Origin: Bacteroidaceae bacterium
GTDB lineage: Bacteria > Bacteroidota > Bacteroidia > Bacteroidales > Bacteroidaceae
Direction: 5' to 3'
Length of the DNA stretch: 42,742 bases
Assembly (NCBI GenBank): GCA_017617235.1
Contig: JAFZWQ010000010.1
Span: 1 to 42,742, forward strand
Made by a program: the position numbers and the translations under genes. Positions 40,383-42,742 of this stretch are shown here, one piece after another; positions within the stretch are counted from its first letter, which is position 1, and each line of letters opens with the position of its first letter. The notes under the pieces were generated by a model. That model ran no database searches and was not told the DNA's origin. It saw only the letters and a program-made list of their open reading frames with translations.

Positions 40383-42266
40383 TTACAGGATTACCTTACG
40401 AGCTGAGCCGTTGGCGTAGCGTACGAGATAGATTCCGTGACGTAAAGCCAAACGGCTCACTTCTTTTTCACGGCACTGGCTGACACGAACACCACCCAGG
40501 GTGTACACCTGAACCATCTTCTCGCTGACAGGAACCTGATTTAAATTGTCGGCAAGCGTTTCGAAATAGCAGAACTCGCTCCAATCACTACTTATATAAT
40601 CCTCAGGACTGTTGGACATTGCCATAACACGAAGCTTCAGGTTGCTGCTGGGCAACAAACCATCGATAGATAACGAAGTATCGGCAATGGTATCCTGACG
40701 GATTACTACGGTGTCGTTATACAGTTCGTAGCAATAGCGCGTTGCATTTTCAACAGATTGCCAACGAGCCTGGAACTTGTCCATTTGGATATCCCAAACC
40801 TCCAACGAATCAACCAGTGCCAGCTTACCATTGGTGCGGAAGCATACCGTAACGGTACCATCCTCGTTTTCCGTAATGTTTCGCAGGGGTTTGTGCATAA
40901 GCGAACCTACCCATACATCGGAACCAGAGAATACCTGTGCCGCAGGTGAAGATTCGTCGGTAAGGTTGTAGTTATATGTATTTCCGGGATACAAGTTACC
41001 AGCTAAAGAATTAGCCCATTCATCCGAAGTGATGTCGAGGTTCGTACCCAGATAGCTGTTATTGGCTGCAATAATGGTCATGCGCTGGTGATATTGATTG
41101 GCATTTACGGTATTGCTCATCCAGCGGCTTTTATTATAATCCACATGCGTAACCTGCAAACCGTGACCAGCCTTACCAACAGCCTTGTCCCAACCCTTGG
41201 GCTGACGATTCTCGATAATATAATATTCGTCAGGGTATTTGTCGTTCACAATCTTGTAACCAGTACCACCGGCATAGAAACAGGGAATAGTAAGCACGCA
41301 AGGCTCTTCAAGGGTCTTCAAAGGTCTCCAACCCATAAAGTCTCGTTCGTAAGCCGTATAATTACCTGGTGTGTGACCGTTATTCCCATATTCACCATAG
41401 TCCATCACACTCCACAGGTCCATACCAAATGCCTTGTAGTTCACATCGTAGAAGTCGGGCAAACCCAGTGAATGACTGAGTTCGTGAACAAAGATGCCGA
41501 TACCATCCCGTGTAGATGACAGAGCCATACCATTTGCTGCACGCGCAGTCGGACGTAACTCACAGACGGCTGCATTAGTAGCAAATACATGTCCGTTGAT
41601 GATGGTGCTGGTCGTCGTTTCCTGGGGCCAGATGCAATCCGGACCACCACCGTTACTTTCTCCCAAGCCTGCATAAACCATGAACACCATATCTACAGTA
41701 CCGTTGCTGTCGTTGTCAAAGACACTCCAGTCGGGATACAAGTCATAGGCTTTGGATATGGTCTCCTTGGTATAGAGAAAGTAGTTACTGTCGCGATACG
41801 AACCATTCTTACCATAATAGGCAGCCACAGAATCCAACACAATAGGACCAATGACGACGAATTCAGGGAAGAACACAGAGTCGCTCTGTTGTACAAAATA
41901 GTCACGAACACTACCAAAACTGCCATGTCCCGTGTAGCGTTTGCCATCCATTGTTCCATTGCAGAACTTGTAATAGTACTCGTTCACCTCCTCAGGATTA
42001 TCTGAAATAGTGAATGTCTTATCCTTGAAAGCCGTCAGCACCACAGGCACACGTTTGATCCCTTTCGAAGCAAGGGCTGCCGTAGCTTGTGAACCAACAC
42101 TAGTCGCACGGTTGGCACGTTTAAAACCCTGGGGTACATTCTCGTTTATATAACACATGGGACGCTCGAAACGGAGCATTTCCTCATCGTCCTGGGCAGC
42201 AAGTATCAGTGGTAAAAAAGAGAAGCAAAGAACAATAAATAGGCGTAATTGTTTCATATTTTTCAT
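40383..42266 (-). CDS. secreted M6-family-like zinc metallopeptidase
   Basis: About 627 residues. The start MKNMKQLRLFIVLCFSFLPLILAAQ gives a signal peptide; the second Met (42257) is an equally good start and leaves a longer leader. The zinc motif HELSHSLGLPDFYD (encoded near 41450-41488) is the HExxHxxGxxD type. The surrounding MVFMVYAGLGES and the MDLWSVMDYGEYG turn fit the immune-inhibitor-A-like M6 group. A fibronectin-like domain (about 530-610) precedes a C-terminal tail of the VYTLGGVRV...GIYLVRYANGSARKVIL type, typical of type IX secretion. A longer frame to 42416 runs through the tRNA gene and is rejected. Confidence 0.9.
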   Translation of the reverse strand: MKNMKQLRLFIVLCFSFLPLILAAQDDEEMLRFERPMCYINENVPQGFKRANRATSVGSQATAALASKGIKRVPVVLTAFKDKTFTISDNPEEVNEYYYKFCNGTMDGKRYTGHGSFGSVRDYFVQQSDSVFFPEFVVIGPIVLDSVAAYYGKNGSYRDSNYFLYTKETISKAYDLYPDWSVFDNDSNGTVDMVFMVYAGLGESNGGGPDCIWPQETTTSTIINGHVFATNAAVCELRPTARAANGMALSSTRDGIGIFVHELSHSLGLPDFYDVNYKAFGMDLWSVMDYGEYGNNGHTPGNYTAYERDFMGWRPLKTLEEPCVLTIPCFYAGGTGYKIVNDKYPDEYYIIENRQPKGWDKAVGKAGHGLQVTHVDYNKSRWMSNTVNANQYHQRMTIIAANNSYLGTNLDITSDEWANSLAGNLYPGNTYNYNLTDESSPAAQVFSGSDVWVGSLMHKPLRNITENEDGTVTVCFRTNGKLALVDSLEVWDIQMDKFQARWQSVENATRYCYELYNDTVVIRQDTIADTSLSIDGLLPSSNLKLRVMAMSNSPEDYISSDWSEFCYFETLADNLNQVPVSEKMVQVYTLGGVRVSQCREKEVSRLALRHGIYLVRYANGSARKVIL

Positions 42267-42276
42267 ATTATGCCTG

Positions 42277-42308
42277 CAAAAATACGAGTTTTCGAGTAGA
42301 ATTGCAAA
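42277..42308 (-). promoter_or_regulatory. promoter of the M6-like peptidase gene
   Basis: On the minus strand TTTG (42305-42308) and TATTTTTG (42277-42284) are exactly 20 bp apart. Confidence 0.8.
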
Positions 42309-42330
42309 CATAACCCCAGAAAACTGATGC

Positions 42331-42364
42331 AAAAAGAAAAGGTAACCCTTCGTGGAGTTACCTT
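42331..42364 (-). terminator. terminator of tRNA-Ala
   Basis: An 8-bp stem AAGGTAAC/GTTACCTT (42339-42346 with 42357-42364) followed on the minus strand by TTCTTTTT, just beyond the tRNA 3' end. Confidence 0.85.
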
Positions 42365-42370
42365 CTTGTG

Positions 42371-42445
<75 letters not shown>

Positions 42446-42462
42446 TTCACGCTTTTGCGATG

Positions 42463-42494
42463 CAAAGTTACGAAGATAATCCCACTCCCGCAAA
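42463..42494 (-). promoter_or_regulatory. promoter of tRNA-Ala
   Basis: On the minus strand TTTG (42491-42494) and TAACTTTG (42463-42470) are exactly 20 bp apart, 19 bp before the tRNA 5' end. Confidence 0.85.
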
Positions 42495-42574
42495 TATTTC
42501 CTGTATTTTTTTACAATTCACACAGATATTGAAAGAAGCTGGTAAGAATATTTCTTGCATGTCGGGAATTGTAT

Positions 42575-42742
42575 TACCTTTGTAGCGAGAGAACGAACAG
42601 CCACATAGCCGCACTAGGTTTGACTGGGATACTCATCAAATAATACTGAAAACCGAGAATGCTTACGCACTCCAATGGCGGGCCGCGCCCCCAAAGGGTA
42701 GTCAGCGATGACCGGCGGATTACAAAGGATGCGGGCGCTCAA
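42575..42742 (+). other. promoter and truncated unidentified transcript, possibly non-coding RNA
   Basis: TACCTTTG at 42575-42582 is a good -7 box (a CTTG at 42554-42557 is 17 bp away). The following about 155 bases to the window end are markedly more GC-rich than other spacers, contain stop codons in all plus frames and have self-complementary stretches such as GCGGGCCGC. This is what the 5' part of a structural RNA looks like. AGGTTTGACTGGGA is faintly like tmRNA 5' ends, but there is no GGGGCTG-type acceptor start and no proper tag frame. A minus-strand frame is open for about 43 codons from the window edge but has no recognisable content. Confidence 0.4.

Noticed and set aside
42600-42742. 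tmRNA (ssrA)
   Set aside because: AGGTTTGACTGGGA resembles tmRNA 5' ends and a GAG AAT GCT TAC GCA CTC run faintly resembles the ENNYALAA tag, but the GGGGCTG acceptor start is missing, the tag does not end in ALAA-stop and it lies too close to the 5' end.

Overview
The window reads as a chromosomal segment of a Bacteroidales bacterium, most likely Prevotella or a close relative. The reasons are: promoters of the Bacteroidetes sigma-ABfr type (a TAnnTTTG -7 box, often with TTTG 19-21 bp upstream); almost no Shine-Dalgarno sequences but A-rich leaders; two C10 (streptopain/interpain-like) cysteine peptidases and an M6-like metallopeptidase, all with short C-terminal sorting-type tails; DUF4923 and DUF4286 proteins; a eukaryote-type (GT3) glycogen synthase; and a type III phosphoglycerate dehydrogenase. 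I see no phage, transposase, CRISPR array or plasmid gene. Most of the window is core metabolism; the unusual content lies in the spacers.

Layout. Positions 1-1240 hold a repeat-bearing non-coding stretch and a DUF4923 lipoprotein behind an array of fifteen 8-bp repeats. A minus-strand operon from 6014 down to 1240 runs serC, serA, DUF1015, yigZ, rluA. Then come manC (minus) and a divergent GH109-like oxidoreductase, followed by fabD with an intracellular GH13 enzyme, and lptD (minus). A minus operon from 17154 runs TrmH-family methyltransferase, C10 peptidase, HD hydrolase. After a 407-bp repeat-filled divergent spacer, a long plus-strand run from 17562 to 29513 carries DUF4286, ruvC, a ModF-like tandem ABC ATPase, a small secreted protein, hisH, hisA, hisF, hisIE, ftsE, lysC, lysA, a GT2 glycosyltransferase, a DedA protein and a predicted outer-membrane beta-barrel. 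A second C10 peptidase, a 565-bp non-coding stretch, glycogen phosphorylase and glycogen synthase (all minus) follow. The last part has a small secreted protein with an FNR-box-like palindrome over its promoter, a CaCA antiporter, a lipoprotein, a Cys-rich mini-protein, a TPR-like secreted protein, an M6-like peptidase, tRNA-Ala(GGC), and the promoter and first about 155 bases of an unidentified transcript cut by the window end.

How the genes fit together. serC and serA give phosphoserine; hisH/A/F/IE give the middle of histidine synthesis (hisG, D, C and B are not here); lysC and lysA are the first and last steps of lysine synthesis. Glycogen synthase and phosphorylase form a glycogen pair. 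fabD, lptD, manC and DedA concern the envelope.

The most interesting signal is in the spacers. Many gene junctions of the 17.5-29.5 kb run are filled by tandem 7- or 8-bp units, with a different unit at each junction. Several arrays start in the upstream gene's stop codon and run to, or into, the next start codon. The same kind of 7-bp array also sits inside hisH and inside the signal-peptide codons of the outer-membrane protein, where a change in unit number would shift the reading frame. A 73-bp structured repeat flanks lysC, with a compensatory base-pair change between its two copies. A 22-bp-period palindromic repeat occurs at two distant loci.
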